From an uncultured Fulvivirga sp. (GTDB lineage: Bacteria > Bacteroidota > Bacteroidia > Cytophagales > Cyclobacteriaceae), in assembly GCA_947500555.1 (NCBI GenBank), contig CANMSE010000002.1:930001-994000 (forward strand): a stretch of 64,000 nt of DNA. The letters run 5' to 3'. The stretch's first letter is position 1. Each line of letters starts with the position of its first letter. Below are positions 1 to 9,473 of this stretch, one piece after another. Below the pieces are notes generated by a model. That model made no database searches, was not told where the DNA came from, and saw only the letters and a program-made list of their open reading frames with translations. Both the position numbers and the translations under genes were made by a program.

Positions 1-81
1 AGCCGTTACCTCGTCTTTATCCAATCCTCTGAAAGCTTTTTCAAAAGACTTTTGCCTTATTTCTAATGGGGTAATTTTCAT
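1..81 (-). CDS. DivIVA-domain protein, N-terminal fragment (cut by window edge)
   Basis: Only the first 27 codons are inside the window, read leftward from an ATG at 79-81. The peptide begins MKITPLEIRQKSFEKAFRG and continues with LDKDEVTA. This matches the conserved N-terminal DivIVA signature (a short leader, then R-x-K-x-F and a G-x-D-x-x-EV turn before the first coiled coil). DivIVA-type proteins bind curved membranes and organise cell-division or polar complexes. What this Bacteroidota member does is not known to me. The gene lies 29 bases downstream of the WD40 gene on the same strand, so the two are probably co-transcribed. The family call rests on a short stretch but the motif is distinctive. 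Confidence 0.75.
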   Translation of the reverse strand, partial: MKITPLEIRQKSFEKAFRGLDKDEVTA

Positions 82-110
82 CTCTATTATTTACAAACCA
101 ACTATCAAAA

Positions 111-1022
111 TTAAAACTCAATATCCCAAACAGATATTGCCCTGTCATCACTCGCACTAACCAATAAATCTTCATGAGAAGACCAAAGCAGTTTATTTAC
201 TGATGTACCGTGTCCAGCATGACGTGCCTTATCGATTACCTTCAGTAATTTCAATCGATCAGCATCCCATACTTTAATCGATTTATCCATGCTACAAGTT
301 ACAAAATGTTTGCCATCTGGGCTAAAAGTGATATTATTTATAGCGAACATATGGGCAACTATATCATCCATCAAAATATATCCACCTTTAACATCCCATG
401 CTTTCAAATGTGCATCTCTGCCTGCACTTAACAGCATTTGTTCATCAGGTGAATAACTCAACGTAAAAACTGAATTAGTATGATCTTCTAAGGTATATTT
501 TAGAGTATGATCTGTAAGGTCAAATATTTTAATCTGATTATCACTGGTACCAACAGCCAATTCATTATTTAAAGCACTGACAGCAATCGTCCTAACGCTT
601 TGTTCTGCCACTTTTAAAGAGTGTACTATTTTTAAAGGATTCAATCCAATGAATGTAACTACACCTGAACCATCACCGACAATCAATAAATCAGCAGATG
701 ATTTTATATCAAAAATGGCAGCTGAAGTAAGTTTCAAAGACGCCACCTCTTTCTTATTCTCCCAATCTATGAAATGAACACCATCATAATTATGCCCTAC
801 AGCTAATAAATTAGCGTTTTTAAGATAATGAAGCCCATATATCGAATTGGGTAGTTTAGCAATTAACTCGCCTTTATCAGGTTTTTGCAAGTCCCAGCTA
901 ACGACCATCCCATCTCCAGCACCCGAAAAAAAAATATGGTCAAATTGAGATTTTTCTAAGGTATAGATAGAGTCATTATGGCCTTTATAAGTATCTTTTT
1001 TGCTGACTTTTATTTGACTCAT
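111..1022 (-). CDS. WD40-repeat beta-propeller protein
   Basis: The 303-residue protein has no signal peptide, so it is probably cytoplasmic. Blade-ending WD-type motifs are visible as VSWDLQ near the N-terminus, then FIDWEN, IKIFDL, LKAWDV, IKVWDA and a final ISVWDI at the C-terminus. Matching G-H or D-H starts include YKGHNDSIY and LEDHTNSVF. The spacing of about 40 residues fits a single seven-bladed propeller with no extra domain. WD40 propellers are protein-protein scaffolds, so no enzymatic role is expected. The DivIVA-domain gene follows 29 bases downstream, suggesting a shared transcript and perhaps a shared complex (inference). The phosphopantetheinyl transferase gene diverges 61 bases away. 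Confidence 0.85.
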   Translation of the reverse strand: MSQIKVSKKDTYKGHNDSIYTLEKSQFDHIFFSGAGDGMVVSWDLQKPDKGELIAKLPNSIYGLHYLKNANLLAVGHNYDGVHFIDWENKKEVASLKLTSAAIFDIKSSADLLIVGDGSGVVTFIGLNPLKIVHSLKVAEQSVRTIAVSALNNELAVGTSDNQIKIFDLTDHTLKYTLEDHTNSVFTLSYSPDEQMLLSAGRDAHLKAWDVKGGYILMDDIVAHMFAINNITFSPDGKHFVTCSMDKSIKVWDADRLKLLKVIDKARHAGHGTSVNKLLWSSHEDLLVSASDDRAISVWDIEF

Positions 1023-1083
1023 CTCACGATAGTGATTAATTACTAAATTTATGCAAAGAAGCAGGTAATCCTCTACTAATCAA

Positions 1084-1722
1084 ATGCCCTTAACCAAAAT
1101 AGAACAAATTACTGCATCACGATCAATTGCTCTGTGGTCTATTAATGAGACTGAGGTAGAATTATTAAAGCAACTGAACCCTGCTGATGAAGAAAGGAAT
1201 AAGTTACTTGCCTTTAAACATGAAACTAAGAGACTAGAGTGGTTATCGGCTAGATTGGTGGTTAGAAAACTAGCCTCTCATATGAGTATTGATTATGACG
1301 GGATATTTAAGAATGAAAATGGAAAACCAATATTAAAAAATGCATCGGCCGAACTTTCCATAAGCCATTCATACCCTTATGTTGCTGCTGTAATTGACTA
1401 TCATCTTGATGTGGGCATTGATATTGAGCAACCAAAAGAGAAACTTAAGCTAATCGCCCATAAGTTCTCATCAAAAAAAGAGCTTGAATATTCAAAAAAC
1501 GATATTACTAAGCTATGTGTTATTTGGAGTGCCAAAGAGGCTCTTTACAAAATATACTCAAAAAAAGGACTGGTTTTCAACGATCACATGTTTATTGAGC
1601 CTTTTGAATTATCATCGCATGGCACGATTACTGGTCACCTAAATGTAACTGATTGTCAAAAAAAGTATAAATTAGATTACCATGTAGTGGGTGACTATGT
1701 GTTGGTTTACAACATTGACTGA
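1084..1722 (+). CDS. 4'-phosphopantetheinyl transferase superfamily protein
   Basis: The 212-residue protein transfers the phosphopantetheine arm of coenzyme A onto a carrier-protein serine. The two family signatures are present: GIDIE at residues 111-115 (magnesium-binding acidic pair) and WSAKEALYK at 148-156, with a third acidic/basic region upstream (SISHSYPYVA at 92-101). The two-lobed length matches the Sfp/HetI class rather than the short AcpS class. No polyketide or peptide synthetase is nearby, so the target may be the fatty-acid carrier protein or a distant cluster. It is followed after 5 bases by the redoxin gene, probably in one transcript. The start is the ATG at 1084, after a 61-base divergent gap. 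Confidence 0.88.
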   Translation: MPLTKIEQITASRSIALWSINETEVELLKQLNPADEERNKLLAFKHETKRLEWLSARLVVRKLASHMSIDYDGIFKNENGKPILKNASAELSISHSYPYVAAVIDYHLDVGIDIEQPKEKLKLIAHKFSSKKELEYSKNDITKLCVIWSAKEALYKIYSKKGLVFNDHMFIEPFELSSHGTITGHLNVTDCQKKYKLDYHVVGDYVLVYNID

Positions 1723-1727
1723 AGTAT

Positions 1728-2285
1728 ATGAAAGCTATAATTACCATTCTGCTAATCGGAATTTTTACTGTTTCAAAAAGTCAGGTTAAGGATTTTCAAG
1801 GACTAGATGTCAGGTCTAACCAGTCAGTCTCTCTCAATGATTATAAGTCAAAAAAAGCTGTGGTAGTTATTTTTACTAGCAACGTCTGCCCCTATTCAGT
1901 ATATTATGAAGGACGAATTACTCAGTTGGTTTCTGACTTCAATAATGAAGTGCAGTTTTTATTAGTCAATAGTCATAAAGATGATAAGGAGTCTACAGAA
2001 GAAATGAAAAACAAGATTTCTACCTGGGGAATAAATGTTCCTTACATCGCAGATAAGGATGGTAAAATAATGCAATCATTTAAGGCCAGAAAGAGTCCAG
2101 AAGTGTACCTGCTGAAGTCCGGTTCAAATGGGTTCAGTGTTTTTTATAAAGGTGCCATAGATAATAACCCTCAGGTAGCGAGTGATGTGAAAGACCAGTA
2201 CTTAAAAAAGAATATTCAAAGCCTTATTTCTGGTGGTTCACCCAGCACACAATCGACTCGACCTATCGGTTGTATGATCAAATAA
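1728..2285 (+). CDS. Exported thioredoxin-fold redoxin (AhpC/TSA-like)
   Basis: The 185-residue protein has an N-terminal signal peptide (about residues 1-19, ending SKSQ) and a thioredoxin fold with the active-site segment SNVCPYSVYYEGRI. Cys54 is followed by P-Y-S, so the second cysteine of a CxxC motif is absent. This is typical of one-cysteine redoxins that resemble peroxiredoxins. The cis-proline-like region (KSPEVYLL) is present. It probably acts in the periplasm on thiols or peroxides, but no substrate can be assigned. The gene follows the phosphopantetheinyl transferase by 5 bases, and its stop codon overlaps the end of the convergent transglutaminase-like gene by 8 bases. Confidence 0.75.
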   Translation: MKAIITILLIGIFTVSKSQVKDFQGLDVRSNQSVSLNDYKSKKAVVVIFTSNVCPYSVYYEGRITQLVSDFNNEVQFLLVNSHKDDKESTEEMKNKISTWGINVPYIADKDGKIMQSFKARKSPEVYLLKSGSNGFSVFYKGAIDNNPQVASDVKDQYLKKNIQSLISGGSPSTQSTRPIGCMIK

Positions 2286-3135
2286 GATCTGAGATATTAT
2301 CGCCTGAAATAGCATGTAAAAGCACCTTTACTTCTTCAGTTTTACCATGATCACCAAGTTTCTCGAATGAATTCATTAAGTTCCTTAGTGCTCGCTTTAC
2401 TATTTCGAGGTTATCACATGGCTCATAGTAACTATCTTCCGGGTTGATCCTTAATTCAGAAATGTAATTATCAATATCATCCTTTGAGAAAATGAGCCCT
2501 CGATTAAAGGCATTGATATAAAACTGATGATGATTCTCATCTGTATAAGTTAGTATAAACAGGTTTGGAAGATTAACACCATAAACTGGCATTTTGAGGC
2601 GTTGAGCTACTAACATATAAATGACACAAAGACTTATTGGATTTCCTTTTTTAGACTCTAATACTACATTGATCATAGAGTTACCAGGAGAATGAAAATG
2701 TTTGGTATTAGCACCAAACTTTAGCTTTCCGAACAACACACTATTGAGTAATTTTACTTGATCAACCGGATGTGCTTCCGGTTTAAACTCCAACCAAGCC
2801 TCATAGTATATCTGTTCTAACTCTTGTTTAAGTTTTACAAAATCAAGATCAGGATACTGGTAAGTTGCTACCAGCCATAACCCTTTCAATAAATTATCTG
2901 GTTCTGTTTGGCTCCACTCATACAATCTATTTTTCAATAGCTCAAATTGAAGAAAATGTATCAAGTCTTCAATTCTTCTTTGTACATCAGGATTCAGATT
3001 ACTTTCCCACTCAGTTTCTAAAAATGGGATAACTTCCTGCCCTAGTGATTTAATTTTCTCTTCTACATGCGAGATGATTTGTCCATCATCATCATCTAGT
3101 AAAGAGACCAATGCTTTGAATTCTTTATCTTTCAA
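2278..3135 (-). CDS. SirB1-type transglutaminase-like protein
   Basis: The 285-residue cytoplasmic protein has an N-terminal helical (HEAT/ARM-like) region of about 100 residues, then the SirB1/transglutaminase-like domain with GNPISLC at 164-170 and GVNLPNLFIL at about 186-195. In catalytic transglutaminase-like proteins the second motif carries the triad histidine (LPGHF). Here the equivalent position is Asn-Leu, so proteolytic or transferase activity is doubtful. The family is usually annotated only by homology, and its function in Bacteroidota is unknown. The gene lies about 55 bases downstream of the carboxylase beta gene on the same strand and may be co-transcribed. It converges on the redoxin gene with an 8-base overlap. 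Confidence 0.72.
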   Translation of the reverse strand: MKDKEFKALVSLLDDDDGQIISHVEEKIKSLGQEVIPFLETEWESNLNPDVQRRIEDLIHFLQFELLKNRLYEWSQTEPDNLLKGLWLVATYQYPDLDFVKLKQELEQIYYEAWLEFKPEAHPVDQVKLLNSVLFGKLKFGANTKHFHSPGNSMINVVLESKKGNPISLCVIYMLVAQRLKMPVYGVNLPNLFILTYTDENHHQFYINAFNRGLIFSKDDIDNYISELRINPEDSYYEPCDNLEIVKRALRNLMNSFEKLGDHGKTEEVKVLLHAISGDNISDLI

Positions 3136-3190
3136 ATTGATCTAATTATACAATGTTGAAAATAGGATTCTATTTTATCAAATTCAAAGA

Positions 3191-4816
3191 TCAGGTTTGA
3201 ATTACTCCTACATTGAATTTTTCGACCGGAGCATGATTTGCAGCTTCAATTCCCATTGAAATAACCTTGCGTGTCTCCAAAGGATCAATTATGCCATCAA
3301 CCCACAACCTGGAAGCCGCATAGTAAGGACTCAACTCTTCATTGTATTTGTCTGTAATTTCTTTTAAAAGCTTTTCTTCAGCTTCTGGAGTGATTTCTTC
3401 CCCTTTAGCTTTTAGGGTAGCTACTTTTATCTGAAGCAGGGTTTTCGCTGCCGAGGCTCCACTCATAACCGCTAGTTGTGATGTAGGCCAAGCATAAATA
3501 AGTCTGGGATCGTACGCCTTTCCGCACATGGCATAATTACCTGCTCCGTAAGAATTTCCCAATATAAACGTAAACTTTGGTACTGTCGAATTAGCCATCG
3601 CATTTACCATTTTGGCTCCATCTTTGATTATTCCACCATGTTCCGCTTTGCTACCCACCATAAAACCGCTTACATCCTGTAAAAACACCAAAGGAATCTT
3701 ACGTTGATTGCAATTCATGATAAACCGAGCTGCTTTATCTGCCGAGTCAGAATAAATAACTCCGCCCATCTGCATTTCGCCTTTTTTACTTTTTACAACT
3801 TTACGCTGATTAGCCACTATTCCTACAGCCCAACCGTCTACTCTCCCGTACCCACAAACAATCGTCTGACCATATAATTCTTTGTACTGTTCAAATTCCG
3901 AATTGTCTACTAATCGTTCTATGACATCAACTATATTATAAGGTTTGACCCTTTCTTCAGGAAAGATCCCATAAAGTTCTTCTTGGTTTTTCTTAGGTTC
4001 AACAGCTGCAATTTTATCGAAACCAGCCTTATCAAAGTCTCCAATTTTATTGAAAATGGATTTGATGTAATCTAAACAAGCCTCGTCATTATCAAACTTA
4101 TTGTCGGTTACACCTGAAATTTCGCATTGAGTGGTCGCTCCACCCAGGGTTTCGTTATCTATAGTTTCTCCAATAGCTGCTTTAACCAAATAAGAGCCAG
4201 CCAAAAATATAGAACCTGTTTTATCTACAATCATAGCTTCATCGGACATGATTGGAAGATAAGCACCTCCGGCCACGCAGCTGCCCATAATTGCGGCAAT
4301 CTGAACAATACCTAATGAAGACATCTTCGCATTATTTCTGAACTGCCTTCCAAAATGCTCTTTATCAGGAAAAATTTCATTTTGCATAGGTAGGAACACT
4401 CCAGCGCTATCAACCAAATAGATAACGGGCAACCTATTTTCCATTGCCACTTCCTGGGCTCTTAAGTTTTTTTTAGCAGTTATTGGAAACCATGCTCCAG
4501 CTTTGACGGTGGCATCATTTGCAACAATCATGCACTGTCGACCCTGAACGTACCCTATACCCGTAACAACTCCACCTGATGGGCAACCGCCCACGTCTTG
4601 ATACATGCCTTCACCAGCAAAAAGTCCTATCTCTAAAAATTCAGAATCTTCATCAGTCAAATAGTCTATTCTCTCTCTGGCAGTTAGTTTTCCCTTTTCA
4701 TGCTGCTTGGCAATCTTCTTTTCACCTCCGCCTAGCTTCACTTTTTTTTCCTTTTCGGCAAGCTTATAAACAAGCTGCTTCAGACTATCTTCATTTTTAT
4801 TGAACTCTATATCCAT
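3191..4816 (-). CDS. Acyl-CoA carboxylase beta subunit (methylcrotonyl-CoA carboxylase type)
   Basis: The 541-residue protein is a complete biotin-dependent carboxyltransferase subunit, which moves CO2 from carboxybiotin to an acyl-CoA. Both halves of the crotonase-like carboxyltransferase fold are visible. The N-terminal half has the LVDSAGVFLPMQNEIFPD and MGSCVAGGAYLP motifs, and the C-terminal half has FLQDVSGFMVG and GNSYGAGNYAM. The DSAG(V/A)FLP-x-Q-x-EIFPD signature points to the methylcrotonyl-CoA (leucine degradation) class rather than the propionyl class encoded at 26693-28246. No biotin carboxylase or biotin carrier gene is nearby, so the alpha subunit must be elsewhere. The start at 4816 (MDIEFNKNED) gives the normal family length. 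Confidence 0.88.
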   Translation of the reverse strand: MDIEFNKNEDSLKQLVYKLAEKEKKVKLGGGEKKIAKQHEKGKLTARERIDYLTDEDSEFLEIGLFAGEGMYQDVGGCPSGGVVTGIGYVQGRQCMIVANDATVKAGAWFPITAKKNLRAQEVAMENRLPVIYLVDSAGVFLPMQNEIFPDKEHFGRQFRNNAKMSSLGIVQIAAIMGSCVAGGAYLPIMSDEAMIVDKTGSIFLAGSYLVKAAIGETIDNETLGGATTQCEISGVTDNKFDNDEACLDYIKSIFNKIGDFDKAGFDKIAAVEPKKNQEELYGIFPEERVKPYNIVDVIERLVDNSEFEQYKELYGQTIVCGYGRVDGWAVGIVANQRKVVKSKKGEMQMGGVIYSDSADKAARFIMNCNQRKIPLVFLQDVSGFMVGSKAEHGGIIKDGAKMVNAMANSTVPKFTFILGNSYGAGNYAMCGKAYDPRLIYAWPTSQLAVMSGASAAKTLLQIKVATLKAKGEEITPEAEEKLLKEITDKYNEELSPYYAASRLWVDGIIDPLETRKVISMGIEAANHAPVEKFNVGVIQT

Positions 4817-4914
4817 AAGTTACAGAAATAATTAACCATTGAGCGATGCAAACCTTTGCAATGGCACAATAATAGGGAATCTTAAAATTAAAAATTGAGA
4901 CCTAAAGAAAGAGT

Positions 4915-5871
4915 TTAGTTACCCTTGGCTTCTTTCCTTCTATCCTTTTCTATTTTCGACTTACTCTTTCCAAGTGGGGCCAGAAAGTGCTTAGGATTAG
5001 TATCGAAGTGTATTAAGAGTCTGTCTAAGCTTATTATTGCGTTATTGAGATTATTATACAAAGAATCTTCATTGATAAGCTTGCCCAAGGTTCCCTCACT
5101 TCGAGAGAAATGTTCAATCGCTATACTCAATTCTTCGAGAGCTTTATTAGCCCTAGCTACTGTCTGATTTAACTCTAATGATCTTAATGAATCAGTAATT
5201 ATTTTGAAGTTTTTTAATGCAGGTTTGACCTCGTTTAAAGAAGAATTAACATTTATACCGAGCTCATTATAGGTCAATAACACTTCGTTCAATTGTCTTT
5301 TAGTATCCAATATTGTCGGCTTCAAAACGGAGCTAGCTGCCTGAAAATCAGTAAGGATACTATCAATTTTACCTCCTGCGCCCCCTAGTTTATCTAAAAC
5401 ACCATTAATTTTTTTTATAGTGGCTTCTAAGTTATTAGCAACAGGTTGAGCGCTTTCTGCAAGAATGTCTGCAATTCCTTTATCCAAAACGGCTATTAAC
5501 GTATCTCCTGATTCAATCGGTTTTAATATGTCACCCGCTGTAAGGGATATAGATTTGTTACCCAGAAAATCGCTATTGAGTGTAGCTACAGCTGAATCAC
5601 CAATAACTATATCTCCTCTAATATCTAGTTCAACAAGAACTTTATCTCCATCATTTTGCAACAATCTTATTGAGCTAACACGACCAACGGTAAATCCATT
5701 GATCATTATAGGATTTGAGACATTCAAGCCGTCAACATTGGCATAGACAGCATAGTATTTATCATTGCTTGAAAAGAAATCCTTCCCTTTTAAGTAATTA
5801 AATCCTAAATAGAGGGTGGCTATACCAATAACCATGAACAAGCCAACCTTAAATTCTTTGGATACTTTCAC
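4915..5871 (-). CDS. MlaD/MCE-family lipid-transport protein
   Basis: The 318-residue protein has a single N-terminal membrane segment (about residues 10-26, LFMVIGIATLYLGFNYL) followed by one MCE domain (roughly 38-115, with YAVYANVDGLNVSNPIMING and VGRVSSI). The rest is a long helical C-terminal region. MCE proteins form rings or tubes that carry lipids between the inner and outer membranes. It starts 1 base after the amidase stop codon on the same strand, so the two form an operon. The permease (MlaE) and ATPase (MlaF) genes are not in the window. The amidase-mlaD pair beside an LptD-like gene groups cell-envelope functions together. Confidence 0.85.
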   Translation of the reverse strand: MKVSKEFKVGLFMVIGIATLYLGFNYLKGKDFFSSNDKYYAVYANVDGLNVSNPIMINGFTVGRVSSIRLLQNDGDKVLVELDIRGDIVIGDSAVATLNSDFLGNKSISLTAGDILKPIESGDTLIAVLDKGIADILAESAQPVANNLEATIKKINGVLDKLGGAGGKIDSILTDFQAASSVLKPTILDTKRQLNEVLLTYNELGINVNSSLNEVKPALKNFKIITDSLRSLELNQTVARANKALEELSIAIEHFSRSEGTLGKLINEDSLYNNLNNAIISLDRLLIHFDTNPKHFLAPLGKSKSKIEKDRRKEAKGN

Positions 5872-5872
5872 A

Positions 5873-6802
5873 TTAATCGTTTAAAGATTCTATTTCATTT
5901 TTATAGTCTCGGAAAGCTCGAAAAACTCCAGAAGCTATATTTCCTTGAATAGATTTACTGTTTAGCTCTTTCTCTTCTTTAGGATTTGTGAGGTAACCTA
6001 TTTCCACCAATACACTGGGCATGGACGTTCTCCATAATACCCAAAACCCGGCTTGCTTTACACCTCTACTTCTTCTCCCAGCTCTTTTACCAAACTGATG
6101 TTCTATTTGGCTGGCAAGGTACAGACTATTTTCTATGTACGCACTTTGTGTTAATGAAAATAAAATTTGTGATTCTGGAGAGTTAGGATCAAAGCCTTCA
6201 TACTTTTCTTCATAACCGTCTTCGTAAAGAATAACACTGTTTTCTCGTTTCGCGACCTCAAAATTTCCCTCTGTTTTATGTGGTCCCATAACATATGTTT
6301 CGGTACCATATATTGTGTTTCTAGACACCGCATTGGCATGTATTGATATGAAAGCATCAGCGTTATTTTTATTTGCAATAACTGCACGTTGTTCCAACTC
6401 AATGAACTTATCTGAGTTTCTGGTGTAAATGACCTTGACATCAGGAAGATACTCGTTAATGTAGCTGCCAACCTGCAGAGCTACCTCGAGTGCTATATCT
6501 TTTTCCTTAGAAAAATTTCCATGAGTTCCAGGATCATGACCTCCATGTCCAGCGTCAATAACGACAGTTTTAACTTTGAAATCAGACCTTCTTAATGAGG
6601 TGGATGAAGTTAGCAAGGTTATTGCTAAGAAAACGGCTACGATGGTAATATTCTTCACATTCTTTCGCTTCTTCTGCGTTATTACAATAACTTTGAACAA
6701 AGTTGTGAATTTTTCTTTAATTGCGAAAAATAGGTCGTACAAATTGAACCCTTCTTTCTTCTTCAAATTTTGTTTTTTCATTGTTTTTAGCACTTTTTTC
6801 AT
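5873..6802 (-). CDS. N-acetylmuramoyl-L-alanine amidase (Amidase_3)
   Basis: The 309-residue zinc hydrolase cleaves the amide bond between N-acetylmuramic acid and the stem peptide of peptidoglycan. Residues visible as zinc ligands are His86 (DAGHGG), Glu100 and His155 (SIHANA). The catalytic Glu267 lies in VLVEIGYLTNP. A Lys-rich cytoplasmic N-terminus precedes one membrane or signal segment (about residues 50-68). The start is uncertain: ATG at 6800-6802 or ATG at 6779-6781 (MKKQNLKKK). With either, the 5' end overlaps the 5' end of the divergent LptD-like gene. mlaD follows after 1 base. The amidase probably acts in the periplasm during cell separation or growth. Confidence 0.88.
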   Translation of the reverse strand: MKKVLKTMKKQNLKKKEGFNLYDLFFAIKEKFTTLFKVIVITQKKRKNVKNITIVAVFLAITLLTSSTSLRRSDFKVKTVVIDAGHGGHDPGTHGNFSKEKDIALEVALQVGSYINEYLPDVKVIYTRNSDKFIELEQRAVIANKNNADAFISIHANAVSRNTIYGTETYVMGPHKTEGNFEVAKRENSVILYEDGYEEKYEGFDPNSPESQILFSLTQSAYIENSLYLASQIEHQFGKRAGRRSRGVKQAGFWVLWRTSMPSVLVEIGYLTNPKEEKELNSKSIQGNIASGVFRAFRDYKNEIESLND

Positions 6803-9473
6803 ACTCGAATCACATGCTCAAACTCCTGAAAAAGAATTAAATGTAACTCCAGGGGTTTTAAATGAAATTCCTTTAAAATCAGATTCATCAACCATTGATC
6901 CTACTCTGATTACTTTGGATTCTACCAATTTGAGTAATCAAGACTCTTTAAGTAATCAACCTCCTCCAAAAGGAGATATTGAAACTACAATCAATTACTC
7001 GGCCAAAGATTCTATCAATTTCTCTGTTGATTCGAAAATTGTCATGCTTTATGGAGATGCAAAGATTAAGTATGGCCTAATAGAGTTGGAAGCTGAAAAC
7101 ATCACAATAGACTATGGTAACAACACTTTATCAGCTCAAGGTCAGACTGACTCTACAGGAAGAAGGATTGGCTTTCCTGTATTCAAAAATGGTAATGAGG
7201 TCTACGAAACCAAGGATATAATTTACAATTTCAAAACTGGCAGGGCAAAAATATCTCAGGTGGTTACTCAACAGGGAGAGGGTTATCTACATGGAGAAAC
7301 TGTTTACAAGAATTCTAAAGATGAATTATTCAGCATAAACAACTCATATACTACCTGCAATCTGGCTGATCCACATTTTCGAATAAGAGCAAGACGCACC
7401 AAGGCAATTCCAAATGATAAGATAGTCTCCGGACCAGCTAATTTAGAAATCAATGATGTGCCAACACCTCTTTGGTTACCTTTTGGTATGTTTCCAGCAA
7501 AAAATGAAGCCTCATCCGGAGTAATTATTCCCACATATGGTGAAGAGGCTAGGCGTGGTTTTTTTCTTCGTGGTGGCGGATATTTCTTTGATATAAGTGA
7601 TTACTTCAAAGCTTCATTAACGGGGGACTTATATTCAAAAGGGGGTCATGGTGTCCAATTCAACTCAGTTTACCGTAAACGTTATGCTTTTGGTGGAAAT
7701 ATTAACTTTTCATATACTCAAATTAGATTGAGTGATCAGGTTGAAGATGAGTCCAAACAAAATGATTTTAGACTTGCATGGAGCCATAGTCCACAAAGTA
7801 AAGGTAATAGTCGGTTCAGTGGAAGTATAAATGCAGCAACCTCCACCTACAATCAAAACAATTTTATCGGTTTCAATGCAGATCCAAATAGTGGAAGATT
7901 TGACAACACGACAAGGCAGTTAAGCTCTAACGTGGCCTACTCAAAAACCTTTGGAAATAGTCCTTTTACACTCGGCATTAGTGCCAGACATAATCAAGAT
8001 ATACGAACTAGGGAAGTTGATCTATTACTCCCATCTTTAACACTCAACATGGGTAATATTTATCCTTTAGCCAGTAGTACAGGATCTTCAGCTGGATGGA
8101 TGGAGAAGCTAAACTTACGATATACAATGGCCGGTACTAATCAAATAACTAATAATGTAGGTAGAATTGGTGTAGACGAAACTCAGGATAGTATTGCACC
8201 CTTTGACTTTGATAATTTCAGTACATTCCTTAAGAACGCCAGGCGTGGAATAAGGCATACGATACCTATTAGCACTTCCTTTAAGGCATTAAAACATTTT
8301 ACGGCAAGCCCCTCATTCAGCTATGATGAAATTTGGTACTTTGAAAAACTTCAGTGGGAACTTGATGAGAACAATAGTCCTGTAGTTTCTGATACTCTAG
8401 ACGGTTTCAATAGAATTTCTACCTACAGCATGGGTACTAGTCTAAATACTCGTCTCTACGGAACCTATTTTTTTAAAAAAGGTAATATTCAGGCAATTAG
8501 ACATGTTATGAATCCCACAATTTCATTTAACTATACACCTGACTTTAGCAGGGAGAGTTTCGGTTACTATCAGACTCTGGTTACGGAAGAAGGGGAAGAG
8601 ATTTTAAGATCAAGATATCAGGGGTTTGTTTATGGCGGACCTGGCCAGGGAGAAAGTGCATCCATTGGACTTTCTCTAAATAATACTCTTGAAATGAAGG
8701 TTAAAAATAAGAGCGATACATCTAATCAATCAAAGAAAATACCTCTACTAAATAATTTTGGTGTTAGTACCAGTTACAATGTTATTGCCGAGCAATTTAA
8801 ATTAGGTAACATAAGTTTAAGAGCAAATACATCAGTGTTTAACAATAAGTTAACCATTAATTTCAATGGAACAGTAGATCCTTATACTTATGTAATAGAC
8901 AGTGTGGTTACAACAGAAACCAGCACACAAATATTTGATCGCAGAATAGATCGTTTTGCGTGGACAAGTGGTAATGGACTTGGACAGTTAACATCTGCCA
9001 CTATAGCTCTCGGCACCAACTTGAATCCTAAAGGTCGTGATAAGGAAAGTGTTACAAACAAAAAAATTCAAAACTCTGACCTGAATCAGGCTGACAAAGA
9101 CTTTCTTTTGAATAACCCTCATAGTTATGTGGATTTTAACATCCCTTGGAGCTTAAGAATCAACTATAGCCTAAGTTACAATAAAAGAGGTTTCCAGGAA
9201 TCTAATACCACACAATCAATGCGATTTTCTGGAGACTTGTCATTAACTGAAAAATGGAAAATTAACTTTCAATCAGGTTATGATTTTGAAGCAAAAGATT
9301 TAATTGCAACTTCGATAGGACTCACACGAGATTTACATTGTTGGCAAATGGATTTCAATTGGGTTCCCTTTGGTGCACAAACCAACTATACCTTTTCTAT
9401 TCATGTAAAATCTTCTCTTCTTCAAGACTTGAAGATTGATCGAAACAGGAGCTTTTTCGATCAACAATTTTAA
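6705..9473 (+). CDS. LptD-like outer-membrane LPS-assembly protein
   Basis: This large outer-membrane protein (922 residues from the start chosen here) has an OstA-like N-terminal beta-jellyroll ([39 protein letters not shown]), then a long beta-barrel rich in alternating aromatic strands. It ends in a C-terminal strand. LptD inserts lipopolysaccharide into the outer leaflet. The frame is open back to 6576, but that part is antisense to the amidase N-terminus. I prefer GTG at 6705, which gives a short basic n-region, a hydrophobic core ([17 protein letters not shown]) and cleavage after SHAQ. ATG at 6642 and TTG at 6744 are alternatives. The stop overlaps the convergent lysS stop by 4 bases. 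Confidence 0.82.
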   Translation: MNFSLIAKNRSYKLNPSFFFKFCFFIVFSTFFILESHAQTPEKELNVTPGVLNEIPLKSDSSTIDPTLITLDSTNLSNQDSLSNQPPPKGDIETTINYSAKDSINFSVDSKIVMLYGDAKIKYGLIELEAENITIDYGNNTLSAQGQTDSTGRRIGFPVFKNGNEVYETKDIIYNFKTGRAKISQVVTQQGEGYLHGETVYKNSKDELFSINNSYTTCNLADPHFRIRARRTKAIPNDKIVSGPANLEINDVPTPLWLPFGMFPAKNEASSGVIIPTYGEEARRGFFLRGGGYFFDISDYFKASLTGDLYSKGGHGVQFNSVYRKRYAFGGNINFSYTQIRLSDQVEDESKQNDFRLAWSHSPQSKGNSRFSGSINAATSTYNQNNFIGFNADPNSGRFDNTTRQLSSNVAYSKTFGNSPFTLGISARHNQDIRTREVDLLLPSLTLNMGNIYPLASSTGSSAGWMEKLNLRYTMAGTNQITNNVGRIGVDETQDSIAPFDFDNFSTFLKNARRGIRHTIPISTSFKALKHFTASPSFSYDEIWYFEKLQWELDENNSPVVSDTLDGFNRISTYSMGTSLNTRLYGTYFFKKGNIQAIRHVMNPTISFNYTPDFSRESFGYYQTLVTEEGEEILRSRYQGFVYGGPGQGESASIGLSLNNTLEMKVKNKSDTSNQSKKIPLLNNFGVSTSYNVIAEQFKLGNISLRANTSVFNNKLTINFNGTVDPYTYVIDSVVTTETSTQIFDRRIDRFAWTSGNGLGQLTSATIALGTNLNPKGRDKESVTNKKIQNSDLNQADKDFLLNNPHSYVDFNIPWSLRINYSLSYNKRGFQESNTTQSMRFSGDLSLTEKWKINFQSGYDFEAKDLIATSIGLTRDLHCWQMDFNWVPFGAQTNYTFSIHVKSSLLQDLKIDRNRSFFDQQF

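Noticed and set aside
4579..4803. 74-codon plus-strand frame opposite the carboxylase gene
   Set aside because: Antisense shadow of a conserved enzyme, with improbable composition.
6576..6704. Longer LptD N-terminus from the ATG at 6576 or 6642
   Set aside because: This stretch is antisense to the amidase N-terminus and would place extra hydrophobic residues before a clear signal peptide, so the later GTG is preferred. It is not formally excluded.
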